From: Hyphomicrobiales bacterium
GTDB taxonomy: Bacteria > Pseudomonadota > Alphaproteobacteria > Rhizobiales > Aestuariivirgaceae
NCBI GenBank assembly: GCA_025356765.1
Contig: JANXRO010000318.1
Span: 1-14,135, forward strand
Direction: 5' to 3'
Length of the DNA: 14,135 nt
A program made the translations under genes and the position numbers. Positions 13,496 through 14,135 of the stretch are shown in pieces. Under the pieces are notes generated by a model that did no database searches, was not told where the DNA came from, and saw only the letters and a list, made by a program, of their open reading frames with translations. Position 1 is the stretch's first letter. The number at the start of each line of letters is the position of its first letter.

Positions 13496-14135
13496 CGCAA
13501 ATTCTCAATGCCCAAAATCTCACACGTTATTATAAAATCTCGCGCGGCATGTTCAACGCCTCTGGCACATTAAAAGCGGTGGATGGCGCAAGCTTCAGTT
13601 TGCAGCGTGGCAAAACCTTGGCAGTGGTGGGTGAATCTGGCTGTGGCAAATCAACCTTGGCAAGGTTGGTGACAATGATTGAACAACCCACATCGGGTGC
13701 CTTGGAAATTGCGGGCAAAGATATTGTGGGTGCCAGCGCTGAAACCTTGCGCGGCCTTCGTGCAAAAGTGCAGATCGTTTTTCAAAACCCCTATGGCTCT
13801 CTCAATCCACGCCAGAAAATTGGTGCCATTCTGGAAGAGCCGCTTCTGGTCAACACATCGCTCACCAAACCTGAACGCGCCGAAAAAGCCCGCGCTATGA
13901 TGGTGAATGTGGGCCTCAGGCCTGAACATTATGATCGCTATCCGCATATGTTTTCTGGTGGTCAACGCCAGCGCATTGCCATTGCCCGCGCTTTGATGTT
14001 GGACCCCGAAGTGCTGGTGTTGGATGAACCTGTTTCTGCATTGGATATTTCTATTCAAGCGCAAGTTTTAAACCTGTTTGCCGATCTGCAGGAAAAGCAC
14101 AATCTGGCTTATTTGTTTATCAGCCATGATCTGTC
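13492..14135 (+). CDS. dppF: Dipeptide ABC transporter ATPase DppF, N-terminal part (3' end outside window)
   Basis: DppF is the second ATPase of the dipeptide importer and works as a heterodimer with DppD. The window holds the first 214 codons of a protein that is normally about 320-335 residues, so about a third is missing. Visible are an N-terminal YYKISRGMFNASGTLKAVDGASFSL stretch, Walker A GESGCGKST (47-55), the Q-loop QIVFQNPYGSLNPR (94-107), signature FSGGQRQR (154-161, with Phe in place of the usual Leu), Walker B VLVLDEP (174-180) and the H-loop SHD at 211-213. The GMFNASGTLKAVDG insert before Walker A is typical of DppF/OppF and not DppD. The start overlaps the dppD stop by four bases. 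Confidence 0.94.
   Translation, partial: MTQILNAQNLTRYYKISRGMFNASGTLKAVDGASFSLQRGKTLAVVGESGCGKSTLARLVTMIEQPTSGALEIAGKDIVGASAETLRGLRAKVQIVFQNPYGSLNPRQKIGAILEEPLLVNTSLTKPERAEKARAMMVNVGLRPEHYDRYPHMFSGGQRQRIAIARALMLDPEVLVLDEPVSALDISIQAQVLNLFADLQEKHNLAYLFISHDL

Overview
The window comes from a bacterial chromosome, most likely an alphaproteobacterium of moderate GC (about half, by eye) with densely packed genes all on the + strand. The main reasons are the order phoR-pstSCAB-phoU-phoB, the long forms of PstC and PstA with large N-terminal extensions, and the urease accessory and DppA sequence types. No genus can be named from sequence alone. There are no mobile elements, RNA genes, CRISPR arrays or broken genes, and no gene-free stretch longer than about 120 bases.

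Layout. (1) 2-1624: the end of a urease operon, with a left-truncated ureE, then ureF and ureG, joined by short overlaps. (2) 1621-8856: the phosphate-starvation module. phoR begins at a TTG that overlaps the ureG stop codon. A Pho-box promoter with four half-sites in 11-bp phase then drives pstS, pstC, pstA, pstB, phoU and phoB. A long hairpin between pstS and pstC probably makes the binding protein more abundant than the membrane parts. (3) 8899-14135: a separate dipeptide ABC transporter operon, dppA-dppB-dppC-dppD-dppF, with its own sigma70-like promoter. dppF is cut by the right edge. A strong intrinsic-terminator-like hairpin lies between dppA and dppB, and its 3' arm contains the apparent dppB ribosome binding site.

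How they work together. UreE, UreF and UreG load nickel into urease. PstSCAB imports phosphate, PhoU passes the transporter's state to PhoR, and PhoB switches on the Pho regulon. Dpp imports dipeptides. The window is thus a run of nitrogen, phosphorus and peptide acquisition genes.

Nothing here is a wholly new system. The parts most worth checking are regulatory or architectural: a PhoR with no visible membrane anchor that is translationally linked to ureG, the phased double Pho box, the dppA/dppB hairpin that may both terminate transcription and mask a ribosome binding site, and a threefold 15-bp repeat at the start of dppC.
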